From positions 124,001-188,000 of the forward strand of contig NZ_LVJI01000001.1 in NCBI RefSeq assembly GCF_001637225.1: a DNA stretch of 64,000 bases, written 5' to 3'. Below are positions 37,921 through 46,480 of the stretch, piece after piece. The DNA comes from Paenibacillus antarcticus. Its GTDB lineage: Bacteria > Bacillota > Bacilli > Paenibacillales > Paenibacillaceae. The translations under genes and the position numbers were made by a program. Positions within the stretch are counted from its first letter, which is position 1. Each line of letters opens with the position of its first letter. The notes under the pieces were generated by a model. That model did no database searches, was not told the origin of the DNA, and saw only the letters and a program-made list of their open reading frames with translations.

Positions 37921-37949
37921 ATGGATTATCCATAGAAGCGATAATCCAT
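37921..37949 (-). other. Intercistronic hairpin between binding protein and permease genes
   Basis: A perfect 10-bp inverted repeat (ATGGATTATC / GATAATCCAT) with no T-run. Such hairpins after binding-protein genes often protect the upstream message or reduce readthrough; that role is inferred. Confidence 0.55.
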
Positions 37950-38007
37950 TATGCACCGAGAATTACAGCTACTAGAACTCGTGTTTTAGAGTATTATGCT
38001 ATTCTCA

Positions 38008-39348
38008 TTAATATCCAAGATCCTTTTTCGCTTTAGCCCATGATTTATTCCACTTGTCTAAGACGGTCTGTGGGTCCTTAGCGAGAACGAACTCCTGAAC
38101 CACTGCTGGAAGATCAAGTTGTGCTTTGTTGCTAATCTCGGTAACTTTAGGATCATCTACAGTTCCTTCCACCAACGTTACGCCTGTAGCCTGAAATTCT
38201 TTTAGTTGAGTGAGTTTAGATTCTTTGCCTTTCAGAGGTGAGATAAATCCGGCAAAGTCTTCATATCCTGATTCTTCTATCATCCATTTCAGAAATACTT
38301 TAGCTGCATCTATATGTTTACTATCCTTAGCCACAGCATAGAAGTTATCAGGACTCAATGTAGCCGTTACTGTTCCTGAATTATCATATGGTAATGGGAA
38401 GAATCCTACATTATCAGACGTAGTTCCCGCGCCAATAATCTGATTGATGACCCAGTTACCTAGATAGTACATAGCGAACTTGCCGGATGCGATGTCCTTT
38501 TTTGATTGCTCCCAGTTTGTCGAGTTAATGTCCTTTTCTAAATATCCCTTTTGATTTAACTCCTTGAGCAGGCCGAAGGCCTTACCATAACCCGTATCCA
38601 TCGTGAATGGAGCGTCTTGGTTCAGCTTTTCATTGGGGTAATTAGGATCACCTGCAATGAGGCGCGGCGTATCGAAAGCCCACGTATTAAGAGGCCATTT
38701 ATCCTTGAAGTTGGAAGCCAAAGGAATAACTCCGTTAGCTTTCAGCTTTTCACAGGCCGCGAGGAATTCATCCCAAGTTTTAGGTATGTCCGTGATACCG
38801 GCGTCTGCAAAGGCTTTTTTGTTGTACACGATCCCCGAAGTAGAGTTACCCGTTGTAATACCATATAATTGACCGTCCTGCGATTTGAAATCTTTGAAGG
38901 TAACCTGATCAGTCAAACCAAGATCATCCAAGGATGCGAAGTATTTCGGTAAATCAGAGTTAGGAATCTGCGGAATGAACATCACATCCGGAAGTTCACC
39001 ACTAGCCATTCTAACTTTGGCTTGTTGGTTGTAATCGGTCTGAGAGCCCTCGAATTCAACTTTAATATTAGGATATTTCTCATTAAAGCGCTTTGCATAT
39101 TCGTCATACTCTTTACCAATCATATCTGTTCTATTTGTCAGGAATGTGATTTCACCACTAATAGCTGTAGATTCATCAACCGCTGGTTCTGTTGTGGCAT
39201 TTCCAGCAGTGTCTCCGTTTGTATTTGCAGCAGGTTTCTCTGAGTTTGTTCCAGCGTTGTTATTACCCTTACTTGAACCACAGCCCGTTAAGGATAACGA
39301 AAATATTAAAATAATAACAAATCCTAACGAAAATAGCTTCCTACTCAT
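38008..39348 (-). CDS. Extracellular solute-binding lipoprotein (sugar ABC transporter)
   Basis: 446 residues with a signal peptide and lipobox SLTGC (Cys23), followed by a Ser/Thr/Asn/Ala-rich linker. The mature domain resembles family 1 sugar-binding proteins (TKDNF-like NFYAVAKDSKHIDAAKVFLKWM and WNKSWAKAKKDLGY end). It probably delivers an oligosaccharide to the two permeases downstream. A cre site lies 25-38 bases upstream of the ATG (AAGGGG ribosome site). First gene of the operon. Confidence 0.92.
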   Translation of the reverse strand: MSRKLFSLGFVIILIFSLSLTGCGSSKGNNNAGTNSEKPAANTNGDTAGNATTEPAVDESTAISGEITFLTNRTDMIGKEYDEYAKRFNEKYPNIKVEFEGSQTDYNQQAKVRMASGELPDVMFIPQIPNSDLPKYFASLDDLGLTDQVTFKDFKSQDGQLYGITTGNSTSGIVYNKKAFADAGITDIPKTWDEFLAACEKLKANGVIPLASNFKDKWPLNTWAFDTPRLIAGDPNYPNEKLNQDAPFTMDTGYGKAFGLLKELNQKGYLEKDINSTNWEQSKKDIASGKFAMYYLGNWVINQIIGAGTTSDNVGFFPLPYDNSGTVTATLSPDNFYAVAKDSKHIDAAKVFLKWMIEESGYEDFAGFISPLKGKESKLTQLKEFQATGVTLVEGTVDDPKVTEISNKAQLDLPAVVQEFVLAKDPQTVLDKWNKSWAKAKKDLGY

Positions 39349-39372
39349 TTAGCATTCCCCTTTTTCATTTGA

Positions 39373-39386
39373 TGATAACGCTTACA
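39373..39386 (-). promoter_or_regulatory. Catabolite-responsive element (cre) of the sugar operon
   Basis: Minus strand reads TGTAAGCGTTATCA, which fits the CcpA-binding consensus TGNAARCGNWWNCA at all positions. It lies 25-38 bases before the binding-protein start. Carbon catabolite repression by CcpA is the expected effect. Confidence 0.85.
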
Positions 39387-39488
39387 TTTACAATTATATA
39401 GCCAGCATTGCACTCTTAAAATGTACTGTATTACTATTTATTGTCTTCATTTGTTATCTTTATGGAAAACAACCTCTTTATTGACAAT

Positions 39489-39537
39489 AAAAAATACCCC
39501 CAGAATTACATCGGATAAATAAACCAGGGGTTTATTC
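39489..39537 (-). terminator. Terminator after the 116-aa hypothetical gene
   Basis: On the minus strand, ACCCC pairs with GGGGT around a long loop and a T-run (TTTTTT) follows. The stem is short. Confidence 0.55.
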
Positions 39538-39621
39538 CAATGTTTATTCTAAGGGGTGCACTTCAGTGATCACACGAGCGTTTTTTACTCATCCATGATC
39601 CTATGATTCAATTCACGATCA

Positions 39622-39972
39622 TTATGAATTTCGATTCACTTGAAGCAATGAGATCTTCTTAATCGTTATGGTATCTTTCACTGTTTCTTCTGAAATGACA
39701 TTCAACTTGATAAGACTAGCAATTTTGGTAGGATCGGCTTTTGAAATCATCCTCCAGACACTCGGATCAGGTAAGGCATCATATAGCTTGTTATCGTCAT
39801 ATTCTTTTCTATCCTGAGACACAATCTTCACATGATAATGACCTGTTTGAAGTTCTGTCAGCTCTTCTTGCGAACAGTGACTGATGATTTCATTTCTAAG
39901 ATCTCCTAATTCCTGTTCTATTTCTTTTTGCTTCTTTTTCAGTTGAAAATATCGTTTCACTTTCGTCTCCAT
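39622..39972 (-). CDS. Hypothetical protein with N-terminal coiled coil
   Basis: 116 residues. Residues 5-35 are a charged coiled coil (VKRYFQLKKKQKEIEQELGDL). The rest is a small mixed domain (HYHVKIVSQDRKEYDD, PSVWRMISKADPTKIASLI) without a motif I can name. No signal or TM. ATG with AGAGG upstream. Its position between the sugar operon and the CYTH gene gives no clue. Confidence 0.6.
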   Translation of the reverse strand: METKVKRYFQLKKKQKEIEQELGDLRNEIISHCSQEELTELQTGHYHVKIVSQDRKEYDDNKLYDALPDPSVWRMISKADPTKIASLIKLNVISEETVKDTITIKKISLLQVNRNS

Positions 39973-40070
39973 GAATTCACGCCTCTCCCTTTTTTACATA
40001 GATATGCTGAGAGAGTCGCTTTTATACGAAGGTGACCTTGTGAGAAATCTAAATCTAATTCATTTCATTA

Positions 40071-40577
40071 TTACTCGGAGAATTGTTCTTGAAGATCTTT
40101 CCATACTTTTTTGTTACTATACTGTTTCTCTGCGCTTATATCTTTACCGAACCAATGTGGTGCTACGAAGGCATTCGCTTCCTCAATGGAATCAAATTCG
40201 ACCTCAACCACGATCAGCTCAACTTGATCATAGTAATCAATTTCAATAACACTATCTTCCCATACTGCCGTAATTCGATTCTTAGTTAAAGGGATAGCGT
40301 CAAATGCCTGGACAATTTGATCATATATCTCCTCCGAGATGAAATATTCAATCTCCTCACGGCTAAGGCCATTACCTTTCTTGAATGTATGGGTAAACGT
40401 CATTTCATTCGTATCTAAATCAATGATCCTACGAACTCTCAATTCCTGATTACTATCTATGGCAAGATACGTCTGCTCAATACGATGTTCCGTACGGAAT
40501 TGTAGCTTGCCTTCTTCCTCTGCTGATAATACGGGCATTTCAGGTAGAAGAAACTTACGTTCAATTTCTAGAGGCAT
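40071..40577 (-). CDS. CYTH-domain protein (triphosphate-tunnel phosphatase)
   Basis: 168 residues. The CYTH signature ExExK appears as EIERK at residues 4-8, and the protein has the alternating basic/acidic strand pattern of the triphosphate tunnel (RVRRIID, YFISEEIYD, EIDYYDQVELIVVEVEF). Members hydrolyse inorganic triphosphate or related substrates with Mg2+; short bacterial ones are tripolyphosphatases. It begins 4 bases before the end of yhaM, on the same strand, so the two may be cotranscribed. Confidence 0.85.
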   Translation of the reverse strand: MPLEIERKFLLPEMPVLSAEEEGKLQFRTEHRIEQTYLAIDSNQELRVRRIIDLDTNEMTFTHTFKKGNGLSREEIEYFISEEIYDQIVQAFDAIPLTKNRITAVWEDSVIEIDYYDQVELIVVEVEFDSIEEANAFVAPHWFGKDISAEKQYSNKKVWKDLQEQFSE

Positions 40578-40580
40578 ATG

Positions 40581-41543
40581 TTATAGCTCCTTCTTCATGC
40601 GATAAATCGCTTTATTCTCTAATCCACGAATGAAAGGCGTCCATTCCTCTGTCTCCGGGGTCGTATCCAGCGCATCCTCGACCATCTGTAACTTAGCATC
40701 CATAGCATCAATGAAGTGAAGAGCTACAGCCTCTGCCATTTGTGGCTGAACGGGACTGCCCCACTCACCTAAGTTATGATGGGATAGGACCATGTGCTGT
40801 AAACAAATCACTTTCTCAGAGTGAAGATCAATATCGCATCTTATCGCTGCTTCCGTAATCCAATTCGATGCCATAGAGATATGCCCTAGGAGTTTACCTT
40901 GAACACTATATTCTTTAACGATTCCAAGCTCCGCTGTTAGCTCTTCCGTCTTAGCTATATCATGTAGAATAATTCCTGCCTTGATCAGATCTGCATTTAG
41001 AAATGGTCTCTGTTTGCAGATAAATTCCCCAAGTTCCAACATGCGAACCATATGATAAGACAATCCCGCGTAAAAGGCATGATGGTGCATTTTAGCAGCT
41101 GGATAATGTAACAGTTTATCTTCTACTTTGGTAACACAGAAGTTAACAATCGTACGCATCTCTTCATCTTGAATACTATCTAACGTCTGCTTAATGGTAT
41201 ACAACAGATCTATTGGCTTAACTGGAGCAGCACGAATAAAGTCTGTTATGTTCACACCATCTTCGTCTGTTACTTTACGCATCTTTGAAATCTTGACTTG
41301 TAGCCGTTCACGGTAGGTATGTGCGATACCCTGCACCTTCACAAGATCCATAGGAAAGAATGTTTCCTTATCTGTAGCACTCGCATCCCAGAACTTCGCT
41401 GAGAGTTGACCACTTGCATCTCCAAGGACAATATCAAAGTAATCCTTAGGTGGTGTCCCATTTGTCTGTTTCACTTCTAGCTCTTTCAATATATAAAAGC
41501 CAGTAAATTCATCTTGATTCGTTAACTTATTAATTAAAGTCAT
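40581..41543 (-). CDS. yhaM: 3'-5' exoribonuclease YhaM
   Basis: 320 residues. An N-terminal OB-fold (about 1-90, FYILKELEVKQTNG..DYFDIVLGD) is followed by an HD domain with HHHAFYAGLSYHMVRM and ILHDIAK metal-binding motifs. YhaM degrades RNA or single-stranded DNA from the 3' end in Mn2+-dependent fashion. Start ATG. Length and motifs match the Bacillus enzyme. Confidence 0.92.
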   Translation of the reverse strand: MTLINKLTNQDEFTGFYILKELEVKQTNGTPPKDYFDIVLGDASGQLSAKFWDASATDKETFFPMDLVKVQGIAHTYRERLQVKISKMRKVTDEDGVNITDFIRAAPVKPIDLLYTIKQTLDSIQDEEMRTIVNFCVTKVEDKLLHYPAAKMHHHAFYAGLSYHMVRMLELGEFICKQRPFLNADLIKAGIILHDIAKTEELTAELGIVKEYSVQGKLLGHISMASNWITEAAIRCDIDLHSEKVICLQHMVLSHHNLGEWGSPVQPQMAEAVALHFIDAMDAKLQMVEDALDTTPETEEWTPFIRGLENKAIYRMKKEL

Positions 41544-41795
41544 GTGTTTACCTCCAACATGAAATAAAAACCATCTTATTTTTTGTTACAACAAATCATT
41601 TCTCATAACTATCTACAATAACATATCTGCTCGTTACCATGTTAATTCTACACTTATCTTTATCATACAACATAACCTTAACAATAGGATACGCCAAGGA
41701 GAGGAACGATCAATGTCGAATATCTCCGCTCCTTCTCACATATACATCATATGAACCTAAATTTTCTCCTTACAGAAAGGGGGAAGCTCATTAGC

Positions 41796-43232
41796 ATGCA
41801 TCAGGATGAAATAACCGCACTAGAGCGTTCCATAGCAGAAATCACCGAGATTGCCACGGGCTTCGGATTGGACTTTTACCCAATGCGCTACGAAATATGT
41901 CCCGCAGACATTATTTACACATTCGGAGCCTACGGCATGCCCATCCGATTCTCGCACTGGTCCTTCGGGAAGACTTTCCACAAAATGAAGACGCAGTATG
42001 ATTTCGGGTTGTCAAAAATTTATGAACTAGTTATCAATTCTAATCCCTGCTACGCTTTCTTGCTTGATGGAAATTCATTAATCCAGAACAAATTGATTGT
42101 GGCACACGTCCTTGCTCACTGCGACTTCTTTAAGAACAATGCCCGTTTCAGTAAAACAAATCCTAGCATGGTGGAGAGCATGTCTGCCACTGCAGAGCGA
42201 ATCAGTCAGTACGAGATCAAGTATGGTCATAAACAAATCGAAGAATTCCTTGATGCGGTACTGGCGATCCAAGAGCACGTCGATCCTGACCTCGTTAGTC
42301 CATATCGTCGGAACCGATACGACCGCAATGGCGATGGAATAACTGACTCCGGTCATGAGAAACCAGACGCACTGGTAACAGGATTCGAGGATTTATGGGC
42401 GTTAGATGGAGACAACAAGAATAACAATCGTAACATAAATCAGCCCAAGAAGTTCCCTCCACATCCAGAGAAAGATCTCATTTGGTTCATCCAAGAATTC
42501 TCCCCTAATTTAGAACCTTGGCAACGTGATGTCCTAACGATGCTTAGAGATGAGATGCTCTACTTTTGGCCGCAAATGGAGACTAAGATTATGAATGAGG
42601 GCTGGGCTAGCTATTGGCATCAACGCATCTTACGAGAATTAGACCTTACATCCGAAGAAACCATTGAATATGCCAAGCTCAACTCAGGGGTCGTACAGCC
42701 TTCAAAGAATAGCTTAAACCCTTATTATCTTGGGCTCAAAATATTTGAGGATATTGAGAAACGTTGGGATACCCCTACGGGTAATGATTCACTTCTCATA
42801 GGATCTAAACCTGGGTCAGGGAGGGCCAAAATATTTGAAGTGCGAGAATTAGACTCGGATACCTCTTTCATTCGTAATTATATGACGAAAAAGCTCGCGG
42901 ATGACTTGGACTTATATGTTTTTGAGAAAAAAGGTCCCGAGTGGACCATAACCGATAAATCATGGGAGAATGTTCGGGATCAACTCGTCTACTCTCGCGT
43001 AAATGGCGGTTTCCCTTACTTGGTTGTACAAGATGGTAACTATGATGATAACGGTGAGTTATTCTTAAAGCACATGTATGAAGGAACCGAGCTAGATCTC
43101 AAATATGTGGAGCGTACATTGCCTTACGTTCATAGGTTATGGGGTAGAACCATACATTTAGAAACGACGATGGAGAACAAAACGGTACTATTTACATTTG
43201 ACGGAAAGAAGACCGCTAGAAAATTCATTTAA
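41796..43232 (+). CDS. spoVR: SpoVR family protein
   Basis: About 478 residues. Family-typical regions: [22 protein letters not shown] at the N-terminus, HWSFGK, a late-third [15 protein letters not shown] segment, and HGETTM-like ending. SpoVR is needed for normal spore cortex formation in B. subtilis and is often linked with PrkA and YhbH. ATG 41796 is used; it has AAAGGGGG upstream at a rather long distance. It converges on prkA, ending about 190 bases from its 3' end. Confidence 0.9.
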   Translation: MHQDEITALERSIAEITEIATGFGLDFYPMRYEICPADIIYTFGAYGMPIRFSHWSFGKTFHKMKTQYDFGLSKIYELVINSNPCYAFLLDGNSLIQNKLIVAHVLAHCDFFKNNARFSKTNPSMVESMSATAERISQYEIKYGHKQIEEFLDAVLAIQEHVDPDLVSPYRRNRYDRNGDGITDSGHEKPDALVTGFEDLWALDGDNKNNNRNINQPKKFPPHPEKDLIWFIQEFSPNLEPWQRDVLTMLRDEMLYFWPQMETKIMNEGWASYWHQRILRELDLTSEETIEYAKLNSGVVQPSKNSLNPYYLGLKIFEDIEKRWDTPTGNDSLLIGSKPGSGRAKIFEVRELDSDTSFIRNYMTKKLADDLDLYVFEKKGPEWTITDKSWENVRDQLVYSRVNGGFPYLVVQDGNYDDNGELFLKHMYEGTELDLKYVERTLPYVHRLWGRTIHLETTMENKTVLFTFDGKKTARKFI

Positions 43233-43264
43233 TCTAGCAGCCAACAACGACGAAGCTACTACTC

Positions 43265-43318
43265 ATGGATGCATAACAAAGGACACGCATATCTGTGTGT
43301 CCTTTGTTATGCATCCAT
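43265..43318. terminator. Very long perfect hairpin between spoVR and prkA
   Basis: Left arm 43265-43286 and right arm 43297-43318 are a perfect 22-bp inverted repeat (begins ATGGATGCATAACAAAGG), loop 10 bases. No clear T-run follows on plus. It probably ends spoVR. Confidence 0.75.
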
Positions 43319-43340
43319 TTATTTGTTCAGCTATTAACAA

Positions 43341-43390
43341 ATAAAAATAACCTTAGGTCCCCCAAATTTATGGAGTCGCCAGGTTATCTT
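43341..43390 (-). terminator. Terminator after prkA
   Basis: On the minus strand AAGATAACCT pairs with AGGTTATTTT around a long loop, and a T-rich tract follows. It lies 36-85 bases beyond the prkA stop. Confidence 0.7.
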
Positions 43391-43425
43391 TAAATTCATT
43401 CATCTTACTTCAACATACCTCTAGC

Positions 43426-45321
43426 TTAACGATTCAGTAAGCTTCCTACATATTTCAACAGCTCATTTGCACAGATGGGGCAGTATCCAATATCTTCGAT
43501 AAGACGTTTACTTACTTCATTAATACGTTTCAGTTGGTTCCCATCTGGTGTCTTTGTGGAAGTCGTGATCTTCACGATATCTTTCAGATCAACAAACAGC
43601 TTCTTCTCTATCGCTTCACGAAGTCGGTCATGATGATTGTATTCGAATTTCTTACCTTTTCTCGAATAGGCAGAGATACGGATGAGAATTTCTTCACGGA
43701 ATGCTTTCTTCGCATTCTCCGATACCCCGATCTGTTCTTCTATAGAACGCATCAGTCTTTCATCTGGATCCATTTCCTCATCCGTTAGCGGATCACGAAT
43801 CTTGGACCAGTTGCAGAATGCTTCTATGTTATCGAGATAATTCTCAAATAATGTTCTAGCTGATTCTTCAAAAGAATATACGAATGCCTTTTGAATTTCC
43901 TTCTTAGCAAGCTCATCATACTCTTTACGTGCGATAGCTACGAAATTAAGATAACGCTCACGTTCTTCTTTTGTAATGGACGCATGTTGATCTAGTCCAT
44001 CCTTGATAGCTCTTAGTACGTCGAGAGCATTAATACATTGAAGATCTTGCTTAATGAGCGCGCTAGAAATTCGGTTAATGACATAACGTGGATCTACGCC
44101 CGACATCCCCTCATCTAGATATTCATTCTGCATTTCCTTCAAATCTGCTTCTTTATAACCCTCAACTTCCTCACCATCGTACATACGCATTTTCTTGACG
44201 AGATCCATCCCTTGTTTCTTAGTCTCTTTAAGGCGAGTAAGAATTGAGAAGATGGCCGCAGCTTTAAGCGCATGTGGGGCAATATGAATGTGATTCATAT
44301 CGCTTTGCCCTATTAATTTAGCATATATTCTCTCTTCCTCCGATACCTTCAGGTTGTATGGAATCGGCATAACGATCATACGTGATTGTAGTGCTTCATT
44401 CTTCTTATTAGAAATGAAAGATTTATATTCGGTTTCATTCGTGTGGGCTATGATGAGTTCATCTGCAGAAATCAATGCAAACCTTCCCGCCTTGAAATTT
44501 CCCTCCTGCGTCAAAGATAGTAGGTTCCACAGGAATTTCTCATCACATTTCAGCATCTCTTGAAATTCCATCAAACCACGATTTGCCTTATTCAATTCCC
44601 CATCAAAGCGATACGCACGTGGATCTGATTCCGATCCAAACTCTGTAATCGTAGAGAAATCTATACTTCCCGTAAGATCGGCTATATCTTGTGATTTCGG
44701 GTCCGACGGACTGAATGTTCCAATCCCTACACGTCCCTCTTCAGATATCAATACCCGTTTCACATGTACTTTTTCAATATCTCCACCATATTCCGTCTTC
44801 AATCTCATTTGGCAAGAAGGACACAAACTACCTTCAATTCGAACGCCCAGTTCTTTCTCCACATCAGCACGCAGATCCATCGGAATTAAATGCAGTGGTT
44901 CTTCATGCATCGGGCACCCATCAATTGCATACACCGCACCTTTATCGGTCTTCGAGAATCTCTCCATTCCGCGTTTCAAAAGGGTTACGATCGTTGATTT
45001 CCCTCCACTAACAGGACCCATAAGTAGTAGTATCCGCTTACGAACATCTAGACGCCTAGCTGATGAGTGAAAATACTCTTCAACAAGCTTCTCAACAGAA
45101 CGATCCAGTCCAAAGATATCTTGGTCAAAAAATTTATACCTCTTATGTCCGTTAACAACCTCTGTGCCATATGAATCGATCATTTCATACACACGAGAAT
45201 GAGCAGTCATGGCAGGCGTGGGATCTTTTCGAAGTAATTCAATGTAATCTTTAAATATGCCATTCCACTCCAACTGATTGCTCTCTGCACGATAAGCTGC
45301 TACACGTTCGAAAATATCCAT
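43426..45321 (-). CDS. prkA: PrkA serine protein kinase / AAA+ protease-like protein
   Basis: 631 residues. The N-terminal AAA domain has Walker A GPVSGGKST (102-110) and the C-terminal part is the PrkA domain (RDPLTDEEMDPDERLMRSIEEQIG, then FVDLKDIVKI). PrkA affects sporulation in Bacillus; it was described as a kinase and, more recently, as a protease-like AAA protein. ATG with AGGAGGT upstream. The 41-bp tandem repeat lies just upstream. YhbH is about 15 kb away and SpoVR is convergent. Confidence 0.92.
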   Translation of the reverse strand: MDIFERVAAYRAESNQLEWNGIFKDYIELLRKDPTPAMTAHSRVYEMIDSYGTEVVNGHKRYKFFDQDIFGLDRSVEKLVEEYFHSSARRLDVRKRILLLMGPVSGGKSTIVTLLKRGMERFSKTDKGAVYAIDGCPMHEEPLHLIPMDLRADVEKELGVRIEGSLCPSCQMRLKTEYGGDIEKVHVKRVLISEEGRVGIGTFSPSDPKSQDIADLTGSIDFSTITEFGSESDPRAYRFDGELNKANRGLMEFQEMLKCDEKFLWNLLSLTQEGNFKAGRFALISADELIIAHTNETEYKSFISNKKNEALQSRMIVMPIPYNLKVSEEERIYAKLIGQSDMNHIHIAPHALKAAAIFSILTRLKETKKQGMDLVKKMRMYDGEEVEGYKEADLKEMQNEYLDEGMSGVDPRYVINRISSALIKQDLQCINALDVLRAIKDGLDQHASITKEERERYLNFVAIARKEYDELAKKEIQKAFVYSFEESARTLFENYLDNIEAFCNWSKIRDPLTDEEMDPDERLMRSIEEQIGVSENAKKAFREEILIRISAYSRKGKKFEYNHHDRLREAIEKKLFVDLKDIVKITTSTKTPDGNQLKRINEVSKRLIEDIGYCPICANELLKYVGSLLNR

Positions 45322-45715
45322 GATTGGTACCTCCTATGACTTATGATTGGAACTGGCATCACCAAATAGAAACAGTCTCGTCGTCCTTTTAAGGAGTTCA
45401 TGCCTCCGGTGCAAGCGACGTTTCGTATCGCTTTTAGCTTATGTTTCCGTTGCAAGCAACACTTCGTATCGCTTTTAGCTTATGCTTCCGATGCGAGCGA
45501 CACTTCGTATCGCTTTTAGCTTATGCTTCCGATGCGAGCGACACTTCGTATCGCTTTTAGGTCAACCCCTTATAGCTTGAAAAAGTGTACTACATACCTA
45601 TGCAAGAAAGTGGGTTTAGTTGACCTATTTTTATCAATATAGAGTTTGTCTTTTTAGAAATGCTATAATTGATAACGAATTACGCGTGGAAAAAGTCAAT
45701 GAAGGAGACCTCTAC
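45322..45715. other. Intergenic region with 41-bp tandem repeats
   Basis: 394 bp between divergent prkA and the DUF2161 gene. Holds the repeats at 45400-45560 and an inverted repeat TAGGTCAAC / GTTGACCTA with arms near 45558 and 45618. No gene beyond these. Confidence 0.6.
45400..45560. repeat. 41-bp tandem repeat, four copies
   Basis: Units begin at 45400, 45441, 45482 and 45523, each 41 bases (the last one truncated to 38); the last two are almost identical, the first two differ at a few bases. Each contains GATGCGAGCGACACTTCGTATC, which is nearly self-complementary around a short loop. There are no spacers, so it is not a CRISPR. It lies in the leader/promoter zone of prkA and upstream of the DUF2161 gene. 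Confidence 0.9.
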
Positions 45716-46480
45716 ATGGCCATTCAACACGAAACCGAACTATATGAACCTTTAAAACATTTTTTTGAGGAACAAGGATATGTCATTAAGGGAGAAGTAC
45801 GTCATTGTGACTTAGTAGGAATACATGAAGAACAGACTGAACCTTTAATTGTAGAAATGAAGAAGACGTTCAATCTCTCGCTGTTACTGCAAGGGATGGA
45901 ACGCCTCAAGATGAGCTCACACGTATATTTGGCTGTTGAACGTAGCCGCGCTAAACGAGGGGCTGTAAACCAACGTTGGGGTGAATTGTCAACGCTATGC
46001 CGACGTTTAGGCCTTGGACTAATCACAATTACCTTTTACAAGACCAAACAACCGTTTGTTGAGATCCTCACAGAGCCTACTGACCATGTGAAACCTCAGA
46101 CAAAGAACAAACGTCGTCAATCAAAGTTAGTTAATGAGTTCCGTGAACGTAGTGGGGATTATAATATAGGTGGAAGCAATCGTGCGAAGCTCGTAACAGC
46201 ATACAAGGAAAAAGCACTTCGTATCGCCCTCCCCCTTCAGCATGCTGAATCTTGCGGCGTATCTCCAGCATCCCTACGTAACATTACTGGCATAGGAAAT
46301 GCATCTTCCATACTACAACATAATTATTATGGTTGGTTTGAGCGCGTCTCTCGTGGTCGTTATACCCTTACGCCTTTAGGTATTACTGCTTTAGAGCAGT
46401 ATCGCAACGTCCTCGAGGTATCATCTTCACTTCAGTCATTAGCTAACATCACGGAATATGAAACAGAACAATCTGACTAA
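45716..46480 (+). CDS. DUF2161 family, PD-(D/E)XK-type phosphodiesterase-like
   Basis: About 254 residues. The N-terminal half (EPLKHFFEEQGYVIKGEVRHCDLVGIHEE...LIVEMKKTFN) has the D...ExK pattern of the PD-(D/E)XK nuclease fold (ELY, CDLVG, EMK). The C-terminal part is predicted winged-helix-like (ASLRNITGIGNASSILQHNYYGWFERVSRGRYTLT). DUF2161 has no known role. ATG 45716 has AAGGAG upstream. The previous frame start at 45620 has none. Confidence 0.75.
   Translation: MAIQHETELYEPLKHFFEEQGYVIKGEVRHCDLVGIHEEQTEPLIVEMKKTFNLSLLLQGMERLKMSSHVYLAVERSRAKRGAVNQRWGELSTLCRRLGLGLITITFYKTKQPFVEILTEPTDHVKPQTKNKRRQSKLVNEFRERSGDYNIGGSNRAKLVTAYKEKALRIALPLQHAESCGVSPASLRNITGIGNASSILQHNYYGWFERVSRGRYTLTPLGITALEQYRNVLEVSSSLQSLANITEYETEQSD

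Larger units (their letters stand above)
39349..39621. other. Intergenic region with promoter/cre and terminator
   Basis: Contains the cre site and presumed promoter of the sugar operon (minus strand) and the terminator at 39489-39537. No gene was seen. Confidence 0.5.

Noticed and set aside
45400..45560. The tandem repeat array as a CRISPR
   Set aside because: Repeat units are contiguous with no unique spacers, and no cas genes are near.
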